Shown: positions 36,234-48,672 of the stretch, in pieces
How the letters are laid out: each line of letters starts with the position of its first letter
Position numbering within the stretch: the first letter of the stretch is position 1
Source: Fennellomyces sp. T-0311
Taxonomy: Eukaryota > Mucoromycota > Mucoromycetes > Mucorales > Lichtheimiaceae
NCBI GenBank assembly: GCA_025266875.1
Contig: JALLLT010000016.1
Coordinates: 806,001-870,000 of the forward strand
Direction: 5' to 3'
Length of the DNA stretch: 64,000 nucleotides
Translations under genes and position numbers: made by a program
Notes under the pieces: model-generated
What the model saw: only the letters and a program-made list of their open reading frames with translations
The model's database searches: none
Told to the model about the DNA's origin: nothing

Positions 36234-39200
36234 ATGCCTTGCCCTTCGTGTGGAAGCACAACACATTCCAGGAGAACCTTTGCCGGATGCCCGGCAAACC
36301 GCTCCCAAACAAGAAATAATAGTTTATTTCTGTTTGAGGATGCTGCCGGCGTTGCTTCCGTTGAGGTGCCTGAACAACGGGCCGGAAATGCATTGGATTC
36401 GAGCATTCACCGACGCAGCTATGATGAAGCTTTTGAGCAGACACCTGAATTGCAACTCGAGTATGTTTATATGTCACTATGTCGTTTATCCACCCATGTT
36501 CGCTATAGCTTCCGTTTTCTCCATATAGACCCTCATCTGCTCCTCTACGCACACGCCGTCGCACAGCTGGCCCTCGCTTTGCTGCTCGGCAGCTCCCTGA
36601 GCAATATGTTCCACGTGGAAATCGACGTTCCAACATTCAACCCAATGGTCGTCTGGATATTGGTGAAATGAATATCGTCTGTAGTACATGTGGTGCAAAA
36701 ATGTGGATCAAGGAAAAAAGCGCAGGCACCAATTCAGCACCTTTGTTCAGTTTTTGTTGCAACAAAGGCAGTGTATCCTTCCGCTTGCCTCCTCCTCCTC
36801 CACATACTCTTCGCTCTCTTTTGACCAATCAAGATGCGCCGTCTAAGAAATTTCGAAAGGATATACGCCTTTACAATTCTGCGTTTGCTTTTGCTTCGAT
36901 TGGTGTTGAGGTGAATAGGCGAGCTTGAAAGTCGTTTATAAGTTCAGATCATTAATATTTTGCTTCAGCTTGATGAAGAATTGGCAAATGGAACACATGG
37001 CGTATATACGTTTCGAGTCAACGGTGTGATTAGCCATCGTATAGCTCGCTCACTACAACCACCCGAGGGTACCCAGCCCGGGTTTTCGCAGTTTTACATT
37101 TACGATACTGAATCGCAGGTTAACTACCGCACCGGTCTTATGGGTGGGTTGGATCGAACCATTGTACGTTCTCTGCAAGCAATGCTTGATGAAATCAACC
37201 CGTTGGCTATCACATACCGTAGTGCTGGCCAACAACTGCGCGACCATCCAGACGATGAGTTTTCTGTCGTCATCCACTCTAACCGGAGCCCATCCAGAGG
37301 CCATTATGGTCAATATCTGCGGCCTGCTACTGCTGAAATTGCTGCAGTCGTTCCTAACTTCGGTTCTACTAATGCATATCGCGAAATTGCAATTGCATCG
37401 CATGGAGGCGGACTAATGTATATCAACGAACAACATCCGTTATACGATCCATTGCATTATGTGCTTCTATTCCCTCGCGGCGAGCAAGGATGGGCTCCGC
37501 CTTCGCCTAATGGCGATCAAAATAGTGGCCGTAAGTTCTTTTTTTGCGCAAGCTTGAAAAGGCATTTTGTTCTGCAAATGTATTTGCATACTTACTTTGC
37601 AAATAGGCATTGTCCATGACGATGGTGATGATGAGACCGGGACTGCTACACCTATGCGCTATTATGCCTATCTACTCCATGATCGGGATAATTATTACAT
37701 CTTACATTATCAGCGGCTGTTACACCAGTTCGCTGTTGATATGTGGGTCAAGATTGAGACACATCGTCTTCTGTACATACGCTCCAACCAGCAATCACTT
37801 CGTGCTGAAATGATGGGCGGCTTACGCGATGCTGTTGATGGTGAAATAGCACGCAATATTGGCAACTCGGTCCTGCTTCCATCATCCTTTGTTGGTGGGC
37901 CACGGGACATGCATAAGCGGTACCAAGATGCTATGGCCATCGTTCGCCAGTTTGGAAAGCCTGACTTATTTATTACTTTCACTTGCAATCCTACCTGGAT
38001 TGAAATCACTCGCGCTCTTAAGCCAGGCCAAAAAGCGACTGACAGGCCGGATTTAACTGCACGTGTATTTCGTATAAAGGTACGTTTTTGCATTTTGTCA
38101 TTGTCTTTATACTTACGATTATGTTCTCAGCTCGATGCTTTGATGAATGATTTGACAAAAAAGAATGTGCTGGGAACCGTTGCTGCTCATATCCAGGTGG
38201 TAGAGTTTCAAAAGCGCGGTTTACCGCATGCCCACATTCTACTTATTTTGACGCCTGACTGTAAGCCTTCAGGACCTGCTGATTATGACCAAATCGTATC
38301 AGCAGAAATTCCTGACCCCACGCTCCATCCTGCTGCTTATGCCACAGTAACAAAAAATATGATGCATGGACCCTGTGGTGAGCAGTATCCAAATTCACCT
38401 TGCATGGAGAATGGTCGCTGCTCCAAACGGTATCCGAAGGAGTTTGCTGATGAAACCTCTGATGCCGAGGCAGGTGGGTATCCGATATACCGGCGTCGGG
38501 ATAACGGTCGCGTTTCGCAACGATCCGAAGGAGCACCACGACTCGACAACAAATGGGTAGTACCCCATAACATCTTTTTATGCACGAAATACGACGCCCA
38601 TTTGAACGTGGAGATTTGTACCAGCATTCGCGCCGTCAAGTACCTCTATAAATACGTATACAAAGGCCATGACCGCGCAATGATGTCTATGCGACGCAAC
38701 CGCAATACCAGCAGCGCTGCTGGAAACCAAGAAGACATCGATGAAATCGCCATGTACCAAGATGCTCGATATGTTTCCGCTTCTGAAGCTTTCTGGCGAA
38801 TTTTCAGCTTTTCACTTCATTCTCGCTCGCCATCTGTTCAATCTTTGTGTCTACATTTGCCTGGACAACAGCATGTATACTTTCGTCCGAATCAAACTGT
38901 CCAACAGGTTATAGATCGTGCACAGACCAAACTAACTCAATTAGATGCATTTTTTCAATTGAACCGGTAAGTACCTTTTATCAAAGCTTTTTTGCATTGT
39001 CTTTGACTTTTTTTGTTATGATGCTTATGTAGCGACGATACATCTGCCAATGACTTATGTTACCATGAGGTGCCATCGCGCTACTCCTGGAACACGTCTG
39101 GGGATCGTAATCGTTGGGTGCGTCGCACCAACTCTGCTTCTGCCGTGGGACGTGTTGTTTTTGTTTCCCCTGCTGACATGCAGCGTTATTGCTTGCGTCT

Positions 39201-41332
39201 CCTTTTGCATCATACTCCTGGACCAACAAGCTTTGATGACTTGCTCACCCATGAAGGACAAGTATACGAAACCTTTCAGGAGGCAGCTGAGGCACGCCTT
39301 TTACTCGAGAGCGATGAAGAATACGACCTCTGCCTTGGTGAAGCGATATCTGTTATTACATCTGGCTCACAGCTTCGCCAGCTTTTTGTCACGTTACTTT
39401 TGTTTGCCAATCCAGCAAACCCAGGCACCCTGTGGCGAAAATATGGTGAGCATCTATCCGAGGATTATCAACACCGTTATCGCGTGAATGATCAAGAGCC
39501 CAACATGGAGCGTTGCAATGTCCAAGCGCTATTTGACATCAACAACCTCCTTTCTGTCCATAATCGCTCGCTTTCTGATTTTCCAACTCTGCCGCCCTTA
39601 CCCGATCTTACTGCTTTCGACGATATTCCAGAATATCCAGAACCTACTGTTGAGAACGCAGTTGAAACTGTTGGCGGCTTTGCTCGCATAGCAGAAGACT
39701 CGATCGAAAGACTCAACGCTGATCAACGTGTTGCATTTGATGCAATCGTTGCTGCCATTGACGATGCCACGATCCAGCAACGCGTTTTCTTCCTTGACGG
39801 TCCCGGTGGTTCAGGAAAAAGTTTTGTGTATAACACCCTTATTGCATATGTCCGCTCCCAAGACCAGTATGCTTTAGCAGTTGCGTCCACCGGTGTTGCT
39901 GCATTGTTGCTTTTTGCAGGAACTACAGCTCATTCACTGTTTAAGATACCCGTCGAGAACTTGAATGAGTCGTCCTCATGTAGCATCACAGTCCAGAGTG
40001 AAAGGGCACAGCGTATCCGTGATGCATCGTTGATACTTTGGGATGAAGCACCTATGATCCATCGGTATGCTGTTGAAGCTGTGAATCGCACGCTCCAGGA
40101 TATCATGGGCGTAGCAAACCCAGCTTTAGCGCGCCTTCCATTTGGTGGAAAGGTCGTTGTTTTCGGTGGTGATTTTCGCCAGGTTCTTCCTGTTGTCAAA
40201 AGAGGCTCGAGAGGCGATTGCGTTGACGCAAGTTTGGTTAAATCAGACCTGTGGGCATCCATTCGTATATACCGTTTGACGATCAACATGAGATTGCAGG
40301 CGCTTGACGAAGGTGAACATGCTACACACCAAAGACAATTTGCTCAAGACCTTTTGCTGATTGGTGATGGTCAAAAGCCCAAAGGTAACATTTGTACTAT
40401 TTTAGATTTCGAATTGCTAAGCGCTAGGGCTTTTTTTGATAGCACGCGCCAATTCGGAGTATATATTTCTTGATCGCAGTAGGTGCTTGCGCGGCGACAA
40501 TATGCATAACATCATCAATGTGATCTATCCAAATTTGGATACACTTACCGATGTCGATGCCGATTATTTCGCTCAACGCGCAATCCTTGCTGCAAAGAAT
40601 GATACAGTTGATCGCATCAATGGCATTGCTACTGATCGCTTTCCTGGGGACCACCACGAGTATCTCAGCACAGATGCAGTGTGTGACGAACGACATGCCG
40701 GCCAAATGCCCATTGAAGTTTTAAACACATTATCACTATCAGGTTCATATACATTTACTCGCCATTATGGTGTGCATGTAAGTATGACCACCAAACTAAT
40801 ATTTTTCTCTCACTCTACAGGCTTTCCTCCACACCAGCTTCGCTTAAAGCGCAACATGCCAATTATTCTCTTGCGCAATCTAAATCCGAGTGAGGGCCTT
40901 TGCAATGGTACCAAGCTTATTTGTCGAGCATTGCATACACACCTTATCGAAGCCGAAATCGCAAGTGGCAGTCATGTCGGTAATCGTGTGTATATACCGC
41001 GTGTCAAACTTATTGCTTCTCCAGAATTTTCTGGATTGCCATTTGAAGTTTCTCGAAAGCAGCTCCCTGTGAGACCAGCCTTCTGTATGACTATTAACAA
41101 GTCGCAGGGGCAAACACTTACGTATGTTGGTGTATATCTTCCTGAGCCAGTGTTTTCGCATGGCCAGCTTTATGTTGCATTTTCGCGTGTTACTGATTAC
41201 AGGAATTTACATATTATGTGTGAGTGGGACCGTCAATTGGACCACCCGATTACCAAGAATGTTGTCTTCACTGAAATCTTCTCTACCCGTAATAATATGA
41301 ACAATGATAGCACTACTCCTCTTTACCAATAG
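36234..41332 (+). CDS. Helitron RepHel transposase (intact)
   Basis: Exons 36234-36460, 36529-36910, 36969-37530, 37607-38079, 38131-38966, 39033-40384, 40443-40742, 40821-41332; 1547 aa with no stop or frameshift. Rolling-circle transposase/helicase. Seen: Cys-rich N-terminus (MPCPSC...[10 protein letters not shown]), a second zinc cluster ([19 protein letters not shown]), the Rep domain with [29 protein letters not shown], the HUH motif in [11 protein letters not shown] and the two-Tyr helix [13 protein letters not shown], then a PIF1-type helicase: Walker [10 protein letters not shown], Walker [51 protein letters not shown] and YVAFSRV. The seven short introns all keep phase, which argues the gene is or was recently functional. 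Confidence 0.93.
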
Positions 41333-42126
41333 AAAATAGACCTCTCCCCTGTTTTATACATTTCGGCCTTATTGCTCTTACTATCTGTGCTTTGCATTCA
41401 TCTGCTACCAAGTAAGAAAGATTTACGACACATTGGTATAGTAGGTTTCGGGTAAGGTAGGGTAGGTATAAATTGGTTCAGTGTAGCACTTAGGATTTAT
41501 ACTTTCGTTAAACTATCGGGACAATGTATTTGTCTGGGACAGAACTAAAGTAGTGAAAGCCTGCCATGTGAGTCAAGAATAGAGGGTAATGCGAATCAAC
41601 AACTATGCTATACCTAGACACGAAACTGAGATGTGTTCCTTATAAATACGTCCCTTATAGAAAAGGGTAGAAGTGAATAGCAGAAACGAAAATCAAATAC
41701 AATTATGCTTTGCAATCTAAAAGAGATCCACAAGGTTTACAACGAACTAATGGTTAATACAACCGATAAAGAAATACAGATGAACACTACTTCTAAGGGG
41801 ATACTCACAGGCAGAGCCCACACTCACGTCCCGTACGCGGAAAAGAAGCCCCCGTTTTTCTTTGTTTGAAAGTCCAAATAAAAGAATGTACTATGGTTAA
41901 ACAAAATCACAAATTTGGAAACTACATTGTTTTTCTTTGGCTCAACCGAGTTTCCTGTCCGTGCAGCTAGATTTCCTTTTCCCCCATTCTCTTTTGACTT
42001 GCTCCTTTCCTTAGTTCCTCTTTGTCGGACTCCACTACATCGTCACCCATAGTTACTATAATTTGGCGGCAAAACTACTACATGAGTCAGTTTTGTTAAA
42101 AAACAACGGATTCAACCTTGCGTGGA
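41333..42126. other. Non-coding tail of the Helitron region
   Basis: AT-rich; no gene. Direct 3' flank of the Helitron ORF. Confidence 0.4.
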
Positions 42127-42185
42127 AGGTGAGAGGGGGGTTTGGGGGGCTTGCCCCCCAATGTGGGGGTCAAGGGGGTTTCCCC
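42127..42185. repeat. G/C-run hairpins
   Basis: Two perfect short hairpins in tandem: GGGGGGCTTGCCCCCC and CAAGGGGGTTTCCCCCTTG, with another G5 run between. Possible terminator, fold or quadruplex structure; sharply different in composition from its surroundings. Confidence 0.6.
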
Positions 42186-42194
42186 CTTGCGACG

Positions 42195-42273
42195 CGATTT
42201 CCGTTGAATGACACGAAGCGAAGCGGAGGGGCTCATTCAGCCGAAGCGAAGCGAGGCAGGAAGCGCTAGTCTA
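42195..42273. repeat. Inverted GAATGA...TCATTC motif ending in CTAG/T
   Basis: TTGAATGACACGAAGCGAAG to CTCATTCAGCCGAAGCGAAG is the same hairpin-like motif that recurs in each 270-bp unit downstream. It is followed by GCGCTAGT at 42268-42275, which would fit a Helitron CTRR-T end (inference). Confidence 0.45.
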
Positions 42274-42274
42274 C

Positions 42275-42690
42275 TATTAAAAGAATCGAGTGTGGCTAAC
42301 TTTTAAAAAAGGAAATCACAGCCTCACCTTGAGAAAACCCTTACTGTACCTCGCCACCACCTTTTTTTTGAAACAACTGGCAACCACCACTCTAATACTG
42401 AGCCGCGTGCTATCTTGCCTTTTTTTTTTACGTCCAACAGCTCTTTAAGCAGCCTGACTACCTATTAAAAGAATCGAGTGCTCGCTAACTTACTCCGCTA
42501 ACTTTCGTGGCTAACTTTTAAAAAAGGAAATCACAGCCTCACGCCGAAAAAGTCTTACTGTACCTTGCCAACTTTTTTTCCCACCACTTTTTTTCTTTTC
42601 TAACCGCTGACGACCGCTATTGTAATACTGAGGACCTTCCTATGTTGCCTTTTCTTTTTTTACGTCTGGCAACTCTTTGACCAACCTGAC
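42275..42690 (+). repeat. Diverged 2-copy tandem duplication
   Basis: TATTAAAAGAATCGAGTG occurs at about 42276 and 42463. Both copies continue through a shared GGCTAACTTTTAAAAAAGG, AAATCACAGCCTCAC, TTACTGTACC, a T-run, TAATACTGAG and TTTTTTTTACGTC. Copies are about 190-220 bp and have diverged by many indels. Confidence 0.65.
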
Positions 42691-43129
42691 TTTTTTAATT
42701 GGGTCTCATTACCACCATTTGGTTTCGCCTCTTTTAATATGTTCACCATCTGTTCATCATGAGATTCCGATACTTTTTTTTCAAGCAGCAACTTTTCACG
42801 TTGTGAACTAGTGCTACATCTGAGCTAACTGACACTGTTGTTTTCCAACTCGATTCCTTCTTACAAAGGTCTTTTAGATCGCCCTCTCAAACAGGACCTG
42901 TTGGATGATCAGGCTTTGGTCGAGAATGCTGTGTCAGCAGAGAGCAGTGACTCTGCAGTAAGAAAACACTACGCTGCTTCCCTGTGCACTTTGTTGACTT
43001 TTGCTGTGAATCGAAGGAGGATGACCTGCACCCGTTCTAGCAGTCTGCGTTCGATGACGTTGAGGAAGAGAACGATCGATAAAGCAGTTTTTACTTCTTA
43101 TAAAAACCGTGTCTAGGTACAGTCTCACA

Positions 43130-44560
43130 ACTGTTCAGCTTTGCCAGTGCGCAATATACAGTTGCCTTTCCAATCAAATGACCGTACATTGTCATCTACC
43201 TAAGCCAACCAGGTATACTAATGTGTCTTTACTATGAATAACAAGCATGATGAGCCGGCTCACCGTTGAATGACCTGAAGCGTAGCGAAAGGGATCATTC
43301 AGGCGAGCATAGCGAGACAGGTGACGTGCTCCTTAACAAAATAATAAGCATAATAATATACACAACAGCATTCCAATAGGGTTTAGAGTGTAGTTAATGA
43401 CAATGCAGCTTTGCCAGTGCGCAATATACATTTGCTTTTCAAACCAAGTGATCAAACATTGTCATCTATCTAACCCAACCAGGTGAATTAACATATCTTT
43501 ACTACGTAGAACAAGCATGATGAGCCGGCTCACCGTTGAATGACCCGAAGCGTAGCGAAGGGGATCATTCAGTCGAGCGTAGCGAGACAGGTGACGTGCT
43601 CCTTAACACAATAATAAGCATAATAATATGCACAACAGCATTCCAATAGGGTTTAGGGTGTAGTTAGTGATAGTGCAGCTTTGCCAACGTTCAATGTACA
43701 CTTGCCTTCCAAACCAAATTATCAAACATTGTTATCTATCTAACTCAACCAGGTGAACTGATGTGTCTTTACTATGAATAACAAGCATGATGAGCCGGCT
43801 CAACGTTGAATGACCCGAAGCGTAGCGAAGGGGATCATTCAGTCGAGCGTAGCGAGACAGGTGACGTGCTCCTTAACAAAATAATAAGCATAATAATATA
43901 CACAACAGCAATCCAATAGGGTTTAGGGTGTAGTTAATGACAATGTAGCCTTGCCAGTGCGCAATACACATTTGCTTTCCAAGCCAAGTTATCAAACATA
44001 GTCATCTATCTAACCCAACCTGCTGAATTAATGTGTCTTTACTACGTATAACAATCATGATGAGCCGGCTCACCGTTGAATGACCCGCAGCGTAGCGAAG
44101 GGGATCATTCAGTCGAGCGTAGCGAGACAGGTGACGTGCTCCTTAACAAAATAATAAGCATAATAATATATACAACAGCATTCCAATAGGGTTTAGGGTG
44201 TAGTTAATGACAATGTAGCCTTGCCAGTGCGCAATATACATTTGCTTTCCAAGCCAAGTGATCCGACATTGTCATCTATCTAACCGAACCTGGTGAATTA
44301 ATGTGTCTTTACTACGTAGAACAAGCAGGATGAGCCGGCTCACCGTTGGATGACCCGAAGCGCAGCGAAGGGGATCATTCAGTCGAGCGTAGCGAGACAG
44401 GTGACGTGCTCCTAACCACAGTAACATACACAATAGCATTCCAATAGGGTTTAGGGCGTAGTTAACCATTTAGGGTGTAGTTAGTGCCAATGCAGCTTTG
44501 CCATCGTGCAATATACAGCGGCCTTTCAAACTGAATTATCAAACATTGCCTTCCAAACAA
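43130..44560 (+). repeat. Five-copy 270-bp tandem repeat array
   Basis: The word GATGAGCCGGCT ends at 43260, 43530, 43800, 44070 and 44340: exactly 270 bp apart each time. Each unit has TTGCCAGTGCGCAATA, ATCTATCTAACCCAACC, the inverted motif GAATGACCCGAAGCG...GGGGATCATTC, GCGTAGCGAGACAGGTGACG and CCAATAGGGTTTAGGG. A partial sixth unit trails to about 44560. Units differ mainly by substitutions. Confidence 0.92.
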
Positions 44561-44602
44561 ATTATCAAACATTGCCTCTCAAAACACACCGGAGCGGAGC
44601 GA

Positions 44603-44690
44603 AATAAAGTGCAGCCCAAAGGGTGCAGTGACACGCAGCGCAGCGGAGGGGCTCACAAACCCTGCGGCGAAGCGAAGGCTGCACTTTATT
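44603..44690. repeat. Perfect 14-bp inverted repeat at the insertion's right edge
   Basis: AATAAAGTGCAGCC (44603-44616) and GGCTGCACTTTATT (44677-44690) are perfect inverses flanking a 60-nt loop that contains another copy of the GCAGCGCAGCGGAGGGGC motif. The right arm ends where aldo-keto reductase homology restarts. Confidence 0.75.
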
Positions 44691-44946
44691 ATCTTGTAAT
44701 TAAACTGAAATTGCCGAAAAGTACAACGTTACACCGGGTGTTCAATGCGGCACACCTGCGATTTCTACATCCGTCACTGATTTGCGTATCATTGAAAACT
44801 TCCACGATGTCAAGCTGGAACAGGCCGATTTTGGCAAGCCCAGTTCATTGGTGGCTGTATCCGGTTCCAAACGTTTAATTATCCGTACATCTTGGAAGGA
44901 AGAGGAGCTTTTGTTCGGCAAAGATTATACTGCTGAAGGCAAATAA
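44691..44946 (+). pseudogene. Aldo-keto reductase copy B, last exon
   Basis: Matches exon 10 of copy A: CTGAAATTGCCGAAAAGTAC, then a 21-nt deletion (loss of the AQILLSW part), then [29 protein letters not shown] and ELLFGKD. The TAG of copy A is changed, and the frame runs on five codons to a TAA at 44944-44946. It is on the same strand and in the same order as the 5' part at 35.0-35.7 kb. Confidence 0.85.
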
Positions 44947-46325
44947 AACGAGTATACTTTATCCGAACTACATACGCGCATTAGTCTTTGCATGCTGTGG
45001 TGCGAGGTATTTGCTATAGAGGTTGTAACAAATATAGAACTCATTGAGGATCTAAACAATTGATTTATTGTTTCTCGTGATGGATCTCTCTCTGTTTATA
45101 TATCTTTAGTTGGTTAAAAGATAGCTGATCAAGGGCATACTGGCTTACGAATATACTTCATCGTTCTACCATGACGGATTGTATGCTCTGTGATAGGTGC
45201 ATATCCTGTTAGCACAATCCTGTTTCTCTGAAACCTGTGTAAAGTAATGCCGTGTAGATGTTAATCACGTAAAGTGCTTTATCCGGTAGAATTGCTAGGA
45301 TACAACGATGTGTAGCAGCCTCATTCACTTATAAACATTATCTTTGGATGGGTTAGAGCGAAAACGTGTGCCTTCCATTTGCTTTTCTGTTGATGTAAAC
45401 ACGATGTGAATATGATGTGAATATGATGTAATATCGTTGCTTATTGAACGTGTACTGTATTTGTAGAAGCACGCCATAATCGATGTGCATGCACTTGGAA
45501 AATTTGAATCGTTTGAAATTAAATTCAACTTGCTGTATCAACATAATTGTCATGCCGGCTTTCTCGTTCTCTTTTTATACTACCACTCCCTGTACCGCTT
45601 CTATCTACACCTTGCTCTCAGCCTCTACCCGCCGTAGCAATGCAAATGGATAGCCCGAGCCTCCACAGAAGTTGATCAGAAGCGCGCATCGTCGGAAACG
45701 AATCGCACACTGCGTTGAAAAGAGGATCATAGACTGACGGAGCAAGCCGACGGTACGGATGGTTCTTAATAGGTTACACATTTATTTATGGAAGGTTCAG
45801 CTATGGTCAGAGGATCTACTTGATCAATGGGAACACTATAGGCTGATCGGAATTCTTGAAATGTACACAGGCTAATCAGAAAGTCAATGCCTTGGATTAA
45901 AAACCAAAGGGCGGGCCATGAGTCCAAAGGGGAAATCCGGCAGGGTTGGTGGCGTAACGCCAGATGGTTTGCAAAGGTTATCCCATATTTGCCAGAGAGG
46001 CATTACGTGTGTAGAGTCGGTGTCCGAGCATAGTATGAATATGGAAAAAATCACAGCATTCTGGGGTGCAATGGGCCTAACTGTCTGGGATCATATGAAA
46101 GAACTTTAACTATGCATAGACCTATTGCCACGGATCTGTTCCGAATTAGCATAGCATAAATGTGATGCAGAGGATTAAGTATGGTTTGGGTCATTCTGCT
46201 GTCTTTCGATCATTATAAAAACAGATGCTGCTTGATATAACTTTCTGATTATACTCTCTTCCATATTTACGCAAAAGGATATAAAGTGGATACATTGTCT
46301 GAAGGTAGCTAACCCAAAGAGGTAA
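44947..46325. other. Intergenic stretch
   Basis: No gene with recognisable motifs. A 63-codon frame at 45918-46109 has no family signature. Confidence 0.4.
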
Positions 46326-47494
<1,169 letters not shown>

Positions 47495-48672
47495 AGGGAA
47501 GACAAAAGAGTTGCAGTCGATCACGAGGATTACCGGCTTTTTTTTATGCTGTATAATTTGCGGCACTTGTTGAATTTGGCGTCGTACTACTATTCCGCGT
47601 ATAAGACTGCTGCCCTAGCATGCTCTTCCTTGGATGTGCATGGTCGAGTGTTTTACCAGGACGTATAACTGTATATGAGTGACAGCCCATCATAAAGCGT
47701 ACCAGTTCTTGGCATCATTGGCGTTTTATCTTCAGAAGGGCTGATATACGACGATCGGCAAACGAAGAAGACGACGATCGATTTTCCGGCACTTTTTTTT
47801 CGCATTAGGCACCATTTCTTCCGTCGGAATCCATGTGCAGCATTGGAGCGACCACATTCTTTTATTTTGTGCCACAGCCAAGTCGTAAATCATCCAAAGT
47901 TATGCTAGTACCTGAAATCCAATTGCTCACGATAGCCGAGCAAAGCATCGGCGTGAGCGGTACTATTGACACCCAAGTATGCGTTTCCTCCCTTGCACAT
48001 GGTGCTCAATTTATCTTTTTGATAGATGGATATTGACCCTGCAGGTACACTTTGGTAGACACTGAGACATATCTCGCATGTTTCAGAAGAGTGTCCTCCT
48101 CTCGCGAAAATAACAAACATCAATTGCATGCGTACTGCTTGTGCCGGTTGCGGGCATATGGCTCCGATGAATGTGCATAAAACATTAAATCCGTCGGATC
48201 GCACTATGTAAATGAACTAAAATATTCGTACATGGCTGTCAACAAGAGTATGCGCTTAAATAGCGGTGCGGAAGTATATCACTTCCTGTTGTAATCTCAT
48301 TGCTAAGGTGCATCCTGTCAATAATATATGGCCCCCCACTGCATTACTACCCGGCGCCATATCTAAATTAAGAATCACAAGCATCAAGTGATACACTGTA
48401 TGCGGATCACTATTGTAGCACATGGAGAAGGCTTGGATAGCACTTTACTGTTTTCCTTTGTCCGTATGAAAATCACTACTATTTATTGTGGTACTTTTAT
48501 TTCAAAGCTTTATCGACAATGGCCTTTTTGGAACAGCTGAACCGACTGGCATTTGGGACAATGGACGGTGTACAGCCTCGCTCGAACATGGTCTGCCATC
48601 CTTTAGGTATAAAAGAGAAACACCACATCCTTTGTGAAATTGTATGCGCATGGGAAAGTACAATTATATTAA
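47495..48672. other. Intergenic stretch
   Basis: No gene with recognisable motifs. A 99-codon minus frame (47905-48204) is Cys-rich but not assignable. Confidence 0.4.

Larger units (their letters stand above)
35726..44690. mobile_element. ~9-kb insertion splitting aldo-keto reductase copy B
   Basis: Bounded by the point where homology to intron 9 of the aldo-keto reductase breaks off (after GCGTAAC at 35719-35725) and restarts (TAATTA at about 44696). It holds the complete Helitron gene (36234-41332), a diverged 2-copy duplication (42275-42690), the 270-bp tandem array and a terminal-side 14-bp inverted repeat ending at 44690. Canonical Helitron ends (5' TC, 3' CTRR behind a short hairpin) were not identified with certainty: a CTAG followed by T at 42270-42273 is one candidate 3' end, so the insertion may be composite. 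Confidence 0.6.

Noticed and set aside
42838..43116. 92-codon plus-strand frame inside the insertion
   Set aside because: No ATG at the start of the frame and no motif; probably non-coding repeat DNA.
43130..44560. Regular repeats resembling a CRISPR array
   Set aside because: The period is 270 bp and the entire unit is repeated; there are no unique spacers, and the surroundings are eukaryotic.
45325..45553. Overlapping minus-strand short ORFs
   Set aside because: Two frames of the same AT-rich DNA, both without motifs.
47905..48204. 99-codon minus-strand ORF with many Cys
   Set aside because: Cys spacing does not fit a known zinc motif; no supporting context.
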